A stretch of DNA of 64,000 bases, taken from NCBI RefSeq assembly GCF_023546765.1, contig NZ_CP097484.1:3628001-3692000 (forward strand), written 5' to 3'. The notes under the pieces were generated by a model. The model was not told the origin of the DNA. It did no database searches and worked only from the letters and a program-made list of their open reading frames with translations. Both the position numbers and the translations under genes were made by a program. The DNA is from Methylobacterium tardum (GTDB lineage Bacteria; Pseudomonadota; Alphaproteobacteria; Rhizobiales; Beijerinckiaceae). Positions 10,009 to 21,397 of this stretch are shown here, piece after piece (position 1 is the stretch's first letter; the number at the start of each line of letters is the position of its first letter).

Positions 10009-11339
10009 TCAGCCCGGCCCAGCCGTCGGCCACCGGGGATGCAGGTCGCCGATGACGAAGGCGTGGACGTGCCGGCCCCGGCCGGCGCCCGCAAGGTGGG
10101 GGTGGTCGGGCGAGAGGTCGGGATGCGCGTGCTCGACGACGTCCGGATCCGAGGCGGGCCACAGCACGGCCGCCGCCGCGACGGCCGCCAGGGTGAGCGC
10201 AGCCAGGACCGCGAGCGTGACCGGCAGGCCGGCCTCTGCGCCGAGCCACCCCGCGAGCGGATAGGTGATGAGCCAAGCGACGTGAGACAGGGCGAACTGC
10301 GCCGCGAACACCGCGGGCCGATCCTCGGGCGTGGCCGAGCGCCGGAGCAGCCGCCCGGTCGGGGTCTGGGCGGCGGAGTAGCCAGCCCCGAGCACGAGCC
10401 AGGTCGTGAGGAGCATCGGCCAGCCGATCACGCCTCCCCAGGTCGTCGCGGCGAAGGCGAGCAGCCCGACGCCGAGGAGACCCGCCGCAAGCAGCATCAC
10501 GGTCCGGTCCGGCAGCCGGTCGAGCGCCCGCGGCAGGAGCAGGGCCGCAACCATCGAGCCACCGCCGAACAACCCGAGCGCCACGGCGACGTCGTTCTGG
10601 GGCCGGTGCAGGATGGCTTGCGCGATCACGACTGTGTTGACGATGACCATCGAGCCGGCCGCCGACACCGCGAGGTTCAGGGCCAGCAACCCGCGCAGGC
10701 GGGGCGTGGCGAGGTAGATGCGCAGACCCCTCGTGGTCCGGTCATAGATCCCGCGGCGCTCGGTCGACTTCGGGCTCGGCAGGCTGACTGAGACGACGAG
10801 CGCCGCCGAGCACAGGAAGCCCACCACGGTCCCTTCGAACAGCCAGTGGAAGTCGATGACGGTCAGCAGGACCGCAGCGAGCGCCGGGCTGAGCAGGTTC
10901 TCCAGGTCGTAGGCCAGCCGTGAGAGGGAGAGCGCCCGGGTGTAGTCGCGCTCTTCCGGAAGGATGTCCGGGATGGTCGCCTGGAAGGTCGGGGTGAAGG
11001 CGGCCGAGCAGGACTGAAGCACGAAGACGAGGACGTAGACCTGCCAGACCTGCCGACGAACGGCAGGATCAGGGCGACGGCGGCGCGGACGAGGTCGGTC
11101 GAAACCAGGAAGGCGCGACGCGGCAACCGCCCGGTGAATGCGTTCGCCACGGGCGCCACCAGCACGTAGGCGACCATCTTGATGGCGAGCGCCATGCCGA
11201 GCACCGCGCCGGCCTCCGGGCCTGCGAGGCGATAGGCCAGCAGCCCGAGTGCGACCGTCAGCAGGCCGGTGCCGATCAGGGCGATGACCTGCGCGGCGTA
11301 GAGGTGCCGGTAGGTACGGTCGGCGAGGACGCTCAGCAT
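10009..11339 (-). CDS. MFS permease, probable metal (Ni/Co-type) exporter (frame change near 11050)
   Basis: A 12-helix major facilitator superfamily transporter. The first part (ATG 11339) contains a start typical of MFS proteins (ADRTYRHLYAAQVIALIG) and four membrane segments. After a one-base frame change near 11050 the rest follows, with SRLAYDLENLLSPALAA and further helices. The C-terminus is His-rich (VEHAHPDLSPDHPHLAG), which fits metal handling. It starts ten bases after the stop of a CsoR/RcnR-family repressor gene, so the two form one operon under metal control. Metal specificity is inferred from the regulator and the His-rich tail. Nickel or cobalt is the usual partner of RcnR-like sensors, but copper cannot be excluded. 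Confidence 0.75.
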
Positions 11340-11349
11340 CGGGCGAGCC

Positions 11350-11622
11350 TCACAGGTACTTCGCCAGCGCCTTGAACTCGGCGAGCGCGGCCTTGGCTGT
11401 CGTGCCGCCGTCCCCGACCCCGTCGCCGATGCAGTGTTCCATGTGGTCCTCGATGAGGACGCGCTTGGCGCTGGCGATGGCGCTTTCGACCGCGTGGAGC
11501 TGCTGCGCGAGGTCCACGCAGGCGCGGCCCTCCTCGATCATGGCGATGACGCCGGCGAGGTGGCCGTTGGCGCGCCTCAGGCGCTTGACGATGTCCGGGT
11601 GGGAGGCGTGCGCACGTTCCAT
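11350..11622 (-). CDS. CsoR/RcnR-family metal-sensing repressor
   Basis: This 90-residue all-helical protein belongs to the CsoR/RcnR/FrmR (DUF156) family, tetrameric repressors that leave DNA on binding a metal or formaldehyde. It has an N-terminal His-rich start (MERAHASHPDIVKRL), the sensor Cys in GRACVDLAQQLHAVE, and the second-helix site DHMEHC. Having a His near the N-terminus plus Cys and His-x3-His-type positions fits the RcnR (Ni/Co) branch better than copper CsoR, but the branch is an inference. It lies upstream of and in line with the MFS permease. Its own start codon is ten bases from a C-rich palindrome (11632-11647) that looks like its operator. Confidence 0.88.
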   Translation of the reverse strand: MERAHASHPDIVKRLRRANGHLAGVIAMIEEGRACVDLAQQLHAVESAIASAKRVLIEDHMEHCIGDGVGDGGTTAKAALAEFKALAKYL

Positions 11623-11631
11623 GTCGACGTG

Positions 11632-11647
11632 CTATCCCCCCGGATAG
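11632..11647. promoter_or_regulatory. CsoR/RcnR-type operator
   Basis: The 16-base sequence CTATCCCCCCGGATAG has 6-base inverted arms (CTATCC/GGATAG) around a C run. Operators of RcnR, CsoR and FrmR-family repressors have an AT-containing arm, a G/C tract and a matching arm. It lies between the divergent repressor gene and the His-rich periplasmic gene, ten bases from the repressor's start codon, so it can control both. Confidence 0.75.
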
Positions 11648-11709
11648 GATATGAGAAGGGAAATCGACGTTCCGGCGTCGGCTGGCTCGCTCCGAGAGAG
11701 GGGGGTCGG

Positions 11710-12030
11710 GTGTCCTCGTGGCGGCGTCTCATGGCGGCGGCCCTCGCATTCGCGCCGATGGCCGTCCTGGTCATGCCGACGATGGTCGATGGTCGTCGTG
11801 GGGCTACGACGCCTGTCGTGCACGCGTTCGCCGACCACGACCATGGCGCGGGCCGGCATGCCGAGGACGACTTGGCCGACCACGCCCAATCCCGCGCGCA
11901 GGACGCGATGCCCGTTCTCGCTCCGGCCGCCGGGGGCGCCGCCTGGACGGCCACGACGTTCCCGGTCGGCGACCGGCCCGTGCATGCCGCTGGCAGGGTC
12001 CGGGAGCCGTTCGAGCCACTGAGGGCGTGA
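11710..12030 (+). CDS. Small His-rich periplasmic protein, probable metal-resistance accessory
   Basis: This 106-residue frame starts at GTG 11710. It has a signal peptide (SSWRRLMAAALAFAPMAVL) and a His/Asp-rich segment (VVHAFADHDHGAGRHAEDD) that could bind divalent metal in the periplasm. It is divergent from the repressor gene and shares its operator. Such small secreted proteins are common at the start of RND metal-efflux operons (CzcI- or CzcE-like in position). The gene that follows is a ruined RND adaptor, so the operon it once led is now dead. Confidence 0.55.
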   Translation: MSSWRRLMAAALAFAPMAVLVMPTMVDGRRGATTPVVHAFADHDHGAGRHAEDDLADHAQSRAQDAMPVLAPAAGGAAWTATTFPVGDRPVHAAGRVREPFEPLRA

Positions 12031-12129
12031 GGAAGCCTGTCCGGTACCTGCACTCGAACGGCGGCACCGCGCGCCCACGCCTGCGGCCGACCGCCCATGG
12101 CATCGACATGTTCAGGCGTCCCCTCCCCG

Positions 12130-12900
12130 CGCCGCTGACCATCGCCGACGGCTTCCTGATCGCGACGTGGCGGCTCGGGGCGCAGGATGCCGGCCGCGCC
12201 CATCACGGCGAAGACGACCGGCGAGGTCGCCAGCTGCGCATGGGCCGCGGCGACCGGATGGCGAAGGGCGAGGTCGTCACCCCGCTCGACGGCCGCGAGA
12301 TCACCGAATCGAAGGGCGAGCACCCCGTCGCCAGGGTGTCCGCCGCCCCCCGGAGGCCGGTGTTCGAGCGCGACAAGGTCCTCTGTGCCAAGCGCATCAT
12401 GTCCGAGCGGCAGTACCTGCGCTCGCAGGCGAGCTACCCGACCTCAAGGTCAGGGAGGACGCCGCCCGGCGCAAGCTCATCTTCCCGGGCCCGGGCACGG
12501 CCGAGATCGACGCCTGTCGAACCAGCCGGAGGCACAGTGCGAGCGTCAGGAGATCCGCTCACACATCGCGGGCAAGATCGCCGAGCGCCGCGTCGACCCT
12601 GGGGCCGCGGTCGGGCGGGACAACCTGGAGATCGAACTCTACTCGGTCGCCGACCTGTCGAAGGTCCGTGTCGGCCCCGCGGTGCGCGCAGGCGGCATGC
12701 CCCTGGTCGGCGAGCGTCCGGCGGTCACGGTCCGCGGCGAGGCGGCGAGGCGGCGAGCGGGCGCAACGTCTTCAACGTCGCCGCTCGGTTCTGGGATGTC
12801 GTTCCGAAGCCGGCCGGCCGGGGCTGGTGCGAGCTGTCGCCCGCGATGCCGGTCCGCCGCGGCCCCGAACAGGAGTCGTCATTGGCCCGGCCCGCCAGGG
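12130..12900 (+). pseudogene. Degraded RND-efflux periplasmic adaptor (CzcB/CusB-like)
   Basis: Short pieces of an HlyD-type adaptor can be read in order across different frames: a hairpin piece (FERDKVLCAKRIMSERQYL, around 12360), then a barrel-like piece (RSHIAGKIAERRVDPGAAVG, around 12555) with DNLEIELYSVADLSKVRV. The intact CzcB-like gene at 18707-20074 has the matching segments RSPLAGRIVERKVDVGTAVG and VYTVADLSTVW. The frame changes several times and no start-to-stop frame survives. A pump gene is missing after it. I consider it a true pseudogene. Confidence 0.6.
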
Positions 12901-13220
12901 GGCGCCAACGCCAGGGCGCGCGCGAGGGCCAGGACCTCCTGGCGGTCCGCCCGGTGGCGCAGGCCCTGCCACGCCTGCAACATCGCGGCCGTCTCGGCGT
13001 GCTCTGCCAGCGCCGCCGAGCCATCGCGGAAGGCCGCCTCGGGGACGCCGAGCGCTGCGGCCACGCCCGCCAGGAGCACGGCCGTGGCGGGCCGGGCCGG
13101 CCGCGCGGGCTCCCCGGGCCCACCATCGACGCGGCTGCCGGAACGGCGCCGCCGAGAACGTCGGTCCCTCGAACCCATCGATATCCTCATGGCACTTCCG
13201 AGGGCCGTCCCCCGAGACAT
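12885..13220 (-). CDS. Small hypothetical protein
   Basis: A minus-strand frame ending near 12885 encodes a helical C-terminal part (LLAGVAAALGVPEAAF, then LQAWQGLRHRADRQEVLALARALA). It resembles the C-terminal halves of small alphaproteobacterial regulators in which a short HTH protein ends in a helix with an RxxVLxxAR pattern. The N-terminal 40 residues are Arg/Ser-rich and unconvincing. It may be another decayed regulator. Confidence 0.25.
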
Positions 13221-13322
13221 CCCCCGATCGGACCGAGGTCCGCCCGGCGGGGCGGGAAGGCGGTCGCGCGGCGATCTTCGCCGTTCCGGGAGCCGCGGGC
13301 CGGCCGCACCGGGCCCCCGGCG

Positions 13323-13613
13323 TCAGGGATCCTTTCGGTCGAAGGTCCGGCGCAGGTCCCGCGCGAACGCCTTCGCGAGCTCCGGCGCCTCGGCCACCAC
13401 CTCCTCGTAGAACCTCGTCCCGACCGGGCTCTCCTGGGTGTAGTCGGGGGGCAGGTCGCCGATCGTGCTGGCGATCTCGCGGAAGACCACTTCCCGCTCG
13501 TGAGGCGGCAATTTTTGCATGACGAGATGCATCATCGCTATCGTGGATGTCCGCAATACCGCGATCATCGCCGTGGTGGTCACCGCGAAGTGATGCGTCT
13601 GCTCGCTGTTCAT
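13323..13613 (-). CDS. Conserved-looking hypothetical protein, end of the metal-efflux operon
   Basis: A 96-residue protein with balanced composition and good codon use. It has an N-terminal helix rich in Met, Thr and Val (VTTTAMIAVLRTSTIAMMHL) and a charged C-terminal half (PPHEREVVFREIA, then EVVAEAPELAKAFARDL). I recognise no family. It lies 100 bases downstream of the small membrane protein and in the same direction as the czc genes, so it may be the last gene of that transcript. Confidence 0.5.
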   Translation of the reverse strand: MNSEQTHHFAVTTTAMIAVLRTSTIAMMHLVMQKLPPHEREVVFREIASTIGDLPPDYTQESPVGTRFYEEVVAEAPELAKAFARDLRRTFDRKDP

Positions 13614-13713
13614 GATCTATCGCCTCGCATCGCCCCCGAAACCTCCCGTGCGCCCGCGCGCGATTGACAAAGGCCGGCCTCGCCGGAGCACATCCCGATC
13701 CACGACGGGCACC

Positions 13714-13884
13714 TCAATGAAACCTGCCCTTCATGGCCATGATCAGAAGCAGCGCGACAGCGATCCCCATCGAGTAGACCACCATCGCCCGGTTGGCGGC
13801 CTTGCGGACGTAGGGCCTGACGCGTCGCCTGCCGCGTGGCCTCGACGTCCAGTCGGGTTGGAGCCGCTCCGATTTCTTGCTCAT
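13714..13884 (-). CDS. 56-residue single-pass membrane protein in the czc operon
   Basis: A short frame of 56 residues starts at ATG 13884, fifteen bases after the czcD-like stop, and ends in TGA at 13714-13716. The N-terminal half is strongly basic (SRPRGRRRVRPYVRKAANR). It is followed by a hydrophobic helix (AMVVYSMGIAVALLLIMAM) and a short basic tail. This is a one-pass membrane peptide with its basic end expected in the cytoplasm. Position and orientation suggest a small partner of the CDF or RND exporter. The function is unknown. Confidence 0.5.
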   Translation of the reverse strand: MSKKSERLQPDWTSRPRGRRRVRPYVRKAANRAMVVYSMGIAVALLLIMAMKGRFH

Positions 13885-13899
13885 GTCCGACGCCCCCGG

Positions 13900-14841
13900 T
13901 CACACCGGCAGGTGCGCGCCCTCGGCCGCGAGCGCCTCGTCCTCGACCTGGACCGTGACGTGCTCGATGCCGTGCCGCTCCTTCATCAGCCCGCGGACGG
14001 CCCGGATGACGGCGGGACCGCCGGCGGGGTCGCCGACCACCACGTGGCCGCTCATCGCGTCGAACCCGGAGGTGAGCGTCCACGCGTGCAGGTCGTAGGC
14101 GCGCCGGACGCCCGGCATCGCCTCGATCTCGGCCTTCAGGGCCGCGAGGTCGACGCCCGGGGGCGTCCCCTCCAGCAGGATGTGCAGGGCCTCGCTCAGC
14201 AGGCGCCACGTCCGCGGGACGATGAACAGCCCGATGCCGGCCCCGACCAGCGGGTCCACCCAGCGAACGCCGGTCCACATCACCACGAGCGCCGCGACGA
14301 TGACGCCGAGCGAGCCCAGCATGTCGGAGAAGACCTCGAAGTAGGCACCCTTGACGTTGAGGCTCTCGGACGATCCGCCCGACAGAAGTCGCATGCTGGC
14401 GAGGTTGACGCCGAGGCCGACGAGCGCCACCAGCATCATCGGCCAGCCGAGGATCTCGGTCGGCTCGACGAAGCGGCGGTAGGCCTCGAAGAGGATGTAG
14501 ACGGTCACCCCGAGCAGCACGACGGCGTTCGCGAGCGCCGCCAGGATCTCGAAGCGCATGTAGCCGAAGCTCTTGCCCGGCGTCGGGGCCTTGCCCGCGT
14601 AGTGGATGGCGAGCAGCGACAGGGCGAGACCGCCCGCGTCGGTGACCATGTGCGCGGCGTCCGCGAGCAACGCCAGGCTGCCGGTGAGCAGGCCGCCCAC
14701 CACCTCGGCGAACATGTACGTGAGGGTCAGCGCCAATGCCCAGGCGAGGCGCCCCTTGTTCCGGGCGGCCGCCGAGCCGGAGGGGATGCCACCGCCGTGC
14801 GAGTGCCCATGGCCGCCGCCGTGCGCGTGTCCGTGTCCCAT
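13900..14841 (-). CDS. czcD: Cation diffusion facilitator (Zn/Co/Cd exporter, CzcD/DmeF-like)
   Basis: A 313-residue CDF transporter that exports divalent metal from cytoplasm to periplasm in exchange for protons. The N-terminus is very His-rich (HGHAHGGGHGHSHGG). Six membrane helices follow, with the metal sites in helix II (SLALLADAAHMVTDAGG: His and Asp) and helix V (FEVFSDMLGSLG; the usual HxxxD pair appears here as FSDML with Glu-Val-Phe-Ser-Asp). The soluble C-terminal dimerisation domain has the expected DLHAWTLTSG. It is transcribed with the RND genes. The pair would clear the cytoplasm (CzcD) and the periplasm (CzcAB). Confidence 0.88.
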   Translation of the reverse strand: MGHGHAHGGGHGHSHGGGIPSGSAAARNKGRLAWALALTLTYMFAEVVGGLLTGSLALLADAAHMVTDAGGLALSLLAIHYAGKAPTPGKSFGYMRFEILAALANAVVLLGVTVYILFEAYRRFVEPTEILGWPMMLVALVGLGVNLASMRLLSGGSSESLNVKGAYFEVFSDMLGSLGVIVAALVVMWTGVRWVDPLVGAGIGLFIVPRTWRLLSEALHILLEGTPPGVDLAALKAEIEAMPGVRRAYDLHAWTLTSGFDAMSGHVVVGDPAGGPAVIRAVRGLMKERHGIEHVTVQVEDEALAAEGAHLPV

Positions 14842-14880
14842 GCCTACCTTCCGGATGTGCTGCGTTGCGAGGGGGCGGCC

Positions 14881-15441
14881 TCACGGACCGTCCGTCCCGA
14901 TGAGGTCGGCGACGTGCGCGCCGGCCGGATGCCCGGTCGCGGCGCGATGGGCCTGCGAGCAGGCCGCGTAGCCCGGGCCGAAGGCGGCCATCACGAGCTG
15001 GCGCCGCCCGTCGGCGGTCCCGCGGCTGGCAAGGAGCGCACGGCCGCCGGGCCAGACCTCGGAACCTGCCGACGGGCCGGGCCCGGGCTCGCCGTAGCGG
15101 CGCACGCCCTCGTCGTGGATGGTCCTGCGCGAACGCTCCAGCGCCTCCCCGGACAGGGGCACGCCGACCCAGACCATCTCCTGGAGTCCCTCGTCCCGGC
15201 AGACCACCAGGACCACCTCCGCGGTCTCCGATCCGGTGGCCGGCCCCCACCCGCTGGGATAGTAAAGGCCGGTCAGGTTCGCCTCGCGGTCGACCTTGAG
15301 CGGCCGCGGCACGGTGGCGACCGGGCCCCAGGCGAGACCGAACGGGGCCTCGCGGCCGGGGGCCTCCTCCGCCCGCGCCGCGTGCGACAGGTTCAGGACG
15401 CACAGCGCGGTGGCCGTCGCGAGTCCGGCGATTTCCCGCAT
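14881..15441 (-). CDS. Secreted hypothetical protein between czcA and czcD
   Basis: A 186-residue protein with a signal peptide (LATATALCVLNLSHAARA, cleavage after ARA). The mature part has two Cys (LVVCRDE and AACSQAH) and no metal motif. It begins five bases after the czcA-like stop, so it is in the same transcript. I do not recognise the family. A periplasmic accessory role is an inference from location. Confidence 0.65.
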   Translation of the reverse strand: MREIAGLATATALCVLNLSHAARAEEAPGREAPFGLAWGPVATVPRPLKVDREANLTGLYYPSGWGPATGSETAEVVLVVCRDEGLQEMVWVGVPLSGEALERSRRTIHDEGVRRYGEPGPGPSAGSEVWPGGRALLASRGTADGRRQLVMAAFGPGYAACSQAHRAATGHPAGAHVADLIGTDGP

Positions 15442-15446
15442 CGCGC

Positions 15447-18695
<3,249 letters not shown>

Positions 18696-18706
18696 GGTCC
18701 GTCCCC

Positions 18707-20074
18707 TCAATGGTCGTGGTCGGCTTCGGACTTGCCGAGCTCGGCTTTCAGCAGGAAGGTGTTGCCGACCGCGAGTTCGTCGCCGGCCTTCAGGCCCGAG
18801 GCGACCTCGACGGCGTCGTCGTCGGACCGGCCGAGTTCGACCTCGCGCTTCTCGAACCCCTCCGGCGTCCGCACGAAGACGACGCTCTTGCCCTCGACCG
18901 TCTGGACCGCCGCCTTGGGCACGCGGACGGCGACGTCGTCGCGCGAGACGTCCACCTCGGCGGTGACGTAGGTCCCCGGGCGCCAGGACATGTCCTTGTT
19001 CGGCAGGGCGACGACGACCCGCGCGGCGCGGGTGTCGGCGTTGAGCAGCGGGCTGACGAAGATGACCTTGCCCCGGGCCTTCCGCTCGCCGTCCCCCTGG
19101 TCCGGGGTGACCGTGACCTCCGCGCCCTCCTTCACCTTGGCGAGTTCCGAGGTCGGCACGGAGAGCTCGATCCAGACCGTCGAGAGGTCGGCGACGGTGT
19201 ACACGTCGGCGGGGTCGCCCTCCTTGCCCACCGCGGTGCCGACGTCGACCTTGCGTTCGACGATCCGGCCCGCGAGCGGCGAACGCAGCTCGTACTGGCG
19301 CAGCGTCGAGGCGTTGGGCGTCGCCTCGTCGCGCTTCTGGGCGGCGGCGACCTCCGCGGCGTTCAGGCCGAGCGCAGAGAGCTTCTGCCGGGCGAGGTCG
19401 ACGCGCAATTGGTTCTCCTGGAACACGGCCTTGGCGTTGTCGTACGCGGCCTGAGACGCCGCCGCGGACGCCAGCAGCTTCTGCTGGCGCTCGAAGTTGA
19501 TCTTCTGCAGGTCCGACTGCACCATGGCGGTGAGGTACTCGCTCTTGGCGTCGGCGACCTCGCGGCTGTCGAGCACGGCGACGACGTCGCCCTTCCTCAC
19601 GTCGTCACCCAGGCGTTTGCGCATCTCGGACACCGTGCCGACGACCCGGACCGGGACCCGGGCGATCCGGTCGGTGTCCGGCGTGATGGTGCCCGGCGCG
19701 AGGATGTGCCGGGAGATCGTCCCGCCCTCCGCCTTGGCGACCTTGATGTCCTGGTTCTCCACCTGCTCGGCGCTCATCTTGATGTGGCCTTCCTCGCCCT
19801 CCGACTCGGAGTGCTCGTGCTCGCCGCGCGCCTGGCCGTCGGCCTTCCCGGCCGAGGGCTTGCCGTGGTCGTGGCCGTCGTCCGCGGTCTCGGCGGGTCC
19901 CTTGGCTGGCTCCTTGGCGGGGGCACTTGTAGCCGGCCCTGCGGCGTACGTGACCATCGACGGCGGCACGCCGACCGCGGTCAGGAGGCCGCGGACGAAG
20001 CCGGAGACGGCGGGAAGGGTGGCGCCCGCAAAGACGCCGGCGGCCACGAGGACCGCGGTCAGAAAGATGCGCAT
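18707..20074 (-). CDS. czcB: Periplasmic adaptor of the metal RND pump (CzcB-like)
   Basis: A membrane-fusion protein that links the RND pump to an outer-membrane channel and may bind metal. The 455 residues comprise an N-terminal signal/anchor (MRIFLTAVLVAAGVFAGATL), a His/Glu-rich linker (DDGHDHGK, GEHEHSESEGEEGH), then lipoyl/hairpin parts (DVVAVLDSREVADAKSEYL) and the barrel domain (RSPLAGRIVERKVDVGTAVG, VYTVADLSTVWIEL). It ends in Asp-His-Asp-His. The His-rich N-terminus is common in CzcB-type adaptors. The gene is upstream of czcA in one operon. Confidence 0.9.
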   Translation of the reverse strand: MRIFLTAVLVAAGVFAGATLPAVSGFVRGLLTAVGVPPSMVTYAAGPATSAPAKEPAKGPAETADDGHDHGKPSAGKADGQARGEHEHSESEGEEGHIKMSAEQVENQDIKVAKAEGGTISRHILAPGTITPDTDRIARVPVRVVGTVSEMRKRLGDDVRKGDVVAVLDSREVADAKSEYLTAMVQSDLQKINFERQQKLLASAAASQAAYDNAKAVFQENQLRVDLARQKLSALGLNAAEVAAAQKRDEATPNASTLRQYELRSPLAGRIVERKVDVGTAVGKEGDPADVYTVADLSTVWIELSVPTSELAKVKEGAEVTVTPDQGDGERKARGKVIFVSPLLNADTRAARVVVALPNKDMSWRPGTYVTAEVDVSRDDVAVRVPKAAVQTVEGKSVVFVRTPEGFEKREVELGRSDDDAVEVASGLKAGDELAVGNTFLLKAELGKSEADHDH

Positions 20075-20195
20075 GATGTTCGCTCGGCCGAGACCGTGCG
20101 CCGTCAGGGACGGCGCCGTCGTTGATGCTGGGTGACGTGCGGCGACGCCCCGGAAGCGATCAGCTCCGCGCGGACGCGCCCGTGGCAGCGTCGCC

Positions 20196-20576
20196 TCAGG
20201 CGCGCGGGGGCCTCGGCAGGCGGTCCGGGAAGACCGAGCGGACGGACGCGGCGACCCGCGCGTAACTCAGGCGCGAGGCCATGACAGGCGTGGCCGCAGT
20301 CGTGCCATGCGGACTGACGGCGAGGTGACAGCCGCAATGGAGATGGCTGTGCACACCCGGGTCGGCGGCCCTATCCGCAGCCGCCCCCTCGTCGGACGCG
20401 ACGGCGAGTTCCGTGCGGCCGTGCCCGTGATGCCCCTGGTGGTACGCTAGGTCAGAGGCCATTCCGGCGCTCGGCGCCGCCATGGCGAGCGCCAGGACCA
20501 GGGCGAGCGCGCGCGCGGCGGTCGACCACCACCCCATGACCGCCCCGAAGGACCTATGGCTCCGCGCCGCTGGCAT
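20196..20576 (-). CDS. Small secreted His/Cys protein upstream of czcB
   Basis: This frame of about 126 residues has a signal-like segment (TAARALALVLALAMAAP) and a metal-ligand-rich mature part (YHQGHHGHGRTE and HSHLHCGCHLAVSPHG). The HxHxHCGCH cluster is a plausible metal site. It precedes czcB in the same direction, the usual place for CzcI-like periplasmic proteins. ATG 20537 is an alternative start that puts the hydrophobic segment nearer the N-terminus. Confidence 0.6.
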   Translation of the reverse strand: MPAARSHRSFGAVMGWWSTAARALALVLALAMAAPSAGMASDLAYHQGHHGHGRTELAVASDEGAAADRAADPGVHSHLHCGCHLAVSPHGTTAATPVMASRLSYARVAASVRSVFPDRLPRPPRA

Positions 20577-20669
20577 CACCGCCCTTATGACCGATTAGAG
20601 GATTCGACCGCAAGCCATCGCCATCCAGGTCGCCGGCCGGAGCGAAGGTTGTCCGGGCGCCCCCACGTA

Positions 20670-20695
20670 CCCGCCCCGACTGGCGTCGGGGCGGG
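20670..20695. terminator. Strong hairpin between small czc-leader genes
   Basis: Eleven perfect base pairs (CCCGCCCCGAC with GTCGGGGCGGG) flank a TGGC loop. It lies between the 22-residue peptide gene and the His/Cys protein on the minus strand. There is no T run, so termination may be partial or the hairpin may shape expression within the operon. Confidence 0.4.
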
Positions 20696-20757
20696 CGTTC
20701 CACGGCACGCTTGAGGGGCAGACGACGCACCGTGAACCCTTTGTCGCGCGGGCCGGC

Positions 20758-20826
20758 TCAAGCGAGCGCGTAGCCGATGCTCGCGGCGAGAACCGCGAAG
20801 ACGACGAGGAGGGGCAGCAGTCGCAT
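20758..20826 (-). CDS. 22-residue hydrophobic peptide
   Basis: A minimal frame with a proper ribosome-binding sequence (GGAG eight bases before ATG 20826) encodes MRLLPLLVVFAVLAASIGYA plus Leu-Ala. It is wholly a membrane-type or signal-like segment. It lies in line with the metal-efflux genes. It could be a small membrane peptide or a non-functional leader. Confidence 0.3.
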   Translation of the reverse strand: MRLLPLLVVFAVLAASIGYALA

Positions 20827-20867
20827 GACGGCATCTCCACCCTTCGCCTCCACCGCCCGCGCGGCTG

Positions 20868-21131
20868 TCACCTCTTGCCGCTGGCGTCCTGGCTGTGCCC
20901 GTGGGCGTGGCCGTCGTTGGCGCCGTGCGCCGGCGTGCCGTCGGACCGCCGCTCCTGCGACTCACGGACCCGCGGATCGTCGCGGTGGGCGGGTCCGCCG
21001 GAGACGCCGCCGGTGTTCGGGACCGCGCGCTCGGGGTTCGCCGCGTTTCCGTGCCCGTCGATCGCGAGCGCGGGCAGCGCGGCCGCGGCGAGCGTCGCGA
21101 CGGCGAGGGCGGCGGTGAGCGTCCTCTTCAT
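20868..21131 (-). CDS. Secreted His-containing hypothetical protein, first gene of the czc cluster
   Basis: An 87-residue protein. Residues 1-23 form a clear signal peptide (MKRTLTAALAVATLAAAALP, Ala-Leu-Ala). The mature part is short, hydrophilic and disordered-looking, with His residues near the end (AHGANDGHAHGHSQD), so a periplasmic metal buffer is possible. The start is at ATG 21131. It is the most upstream gene of the minus-strand metal cluster, and the intergenic region before it holds a long inverted repeat (21217-21299). Confidence 0.55.
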   Translation of the reverse strand: MKRTLTAALAVATLAAAALPALAIDGHGNAANPERAVPNTGGVSGGPAHRDDPRVRESQERRSDGTPAHGANDGHAHGHSQDASGKR

Positions 21132-21216
21132 GGGTCCATCTCCTGTCCGGTCTGCGGTCGGGCCGACCGCTTCGGGACCCGAGATAGACGACCCGTATGT
21201 CTGCCGGTCGCCGCGT

Positions 21217-21299
21217 CGGTGACGAAGTGTGTCCGCTCCGCACACGGGCATCCGGGCCTGTCGCAGCCCGGACGATCGCGTCGACACACTTCGTCACCG
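21217..21299. repeat. 17-base perfect inverted repeat flanking 49 bases
   Basis: The arm CGGTGACGAAGTGTGTC at 21217-21233 is repeated as its exact reverse complement at 21283-21299. The repeat lies between two divergent genes (starts 21131 and 21398). It may be a pair of regulator sites or the remnant ends of a small mobile element. Confidence 0.75.
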
Positions 21300-21397
21300 T
21301 CCGGAAAAGCCGCGACCACGGGGCGGCCTTAACCCTGGCGGCAGCCCGGCGCGACCGAGCGAGGCCGGAACACCCACCCGAAGATCATAGGTGACGA

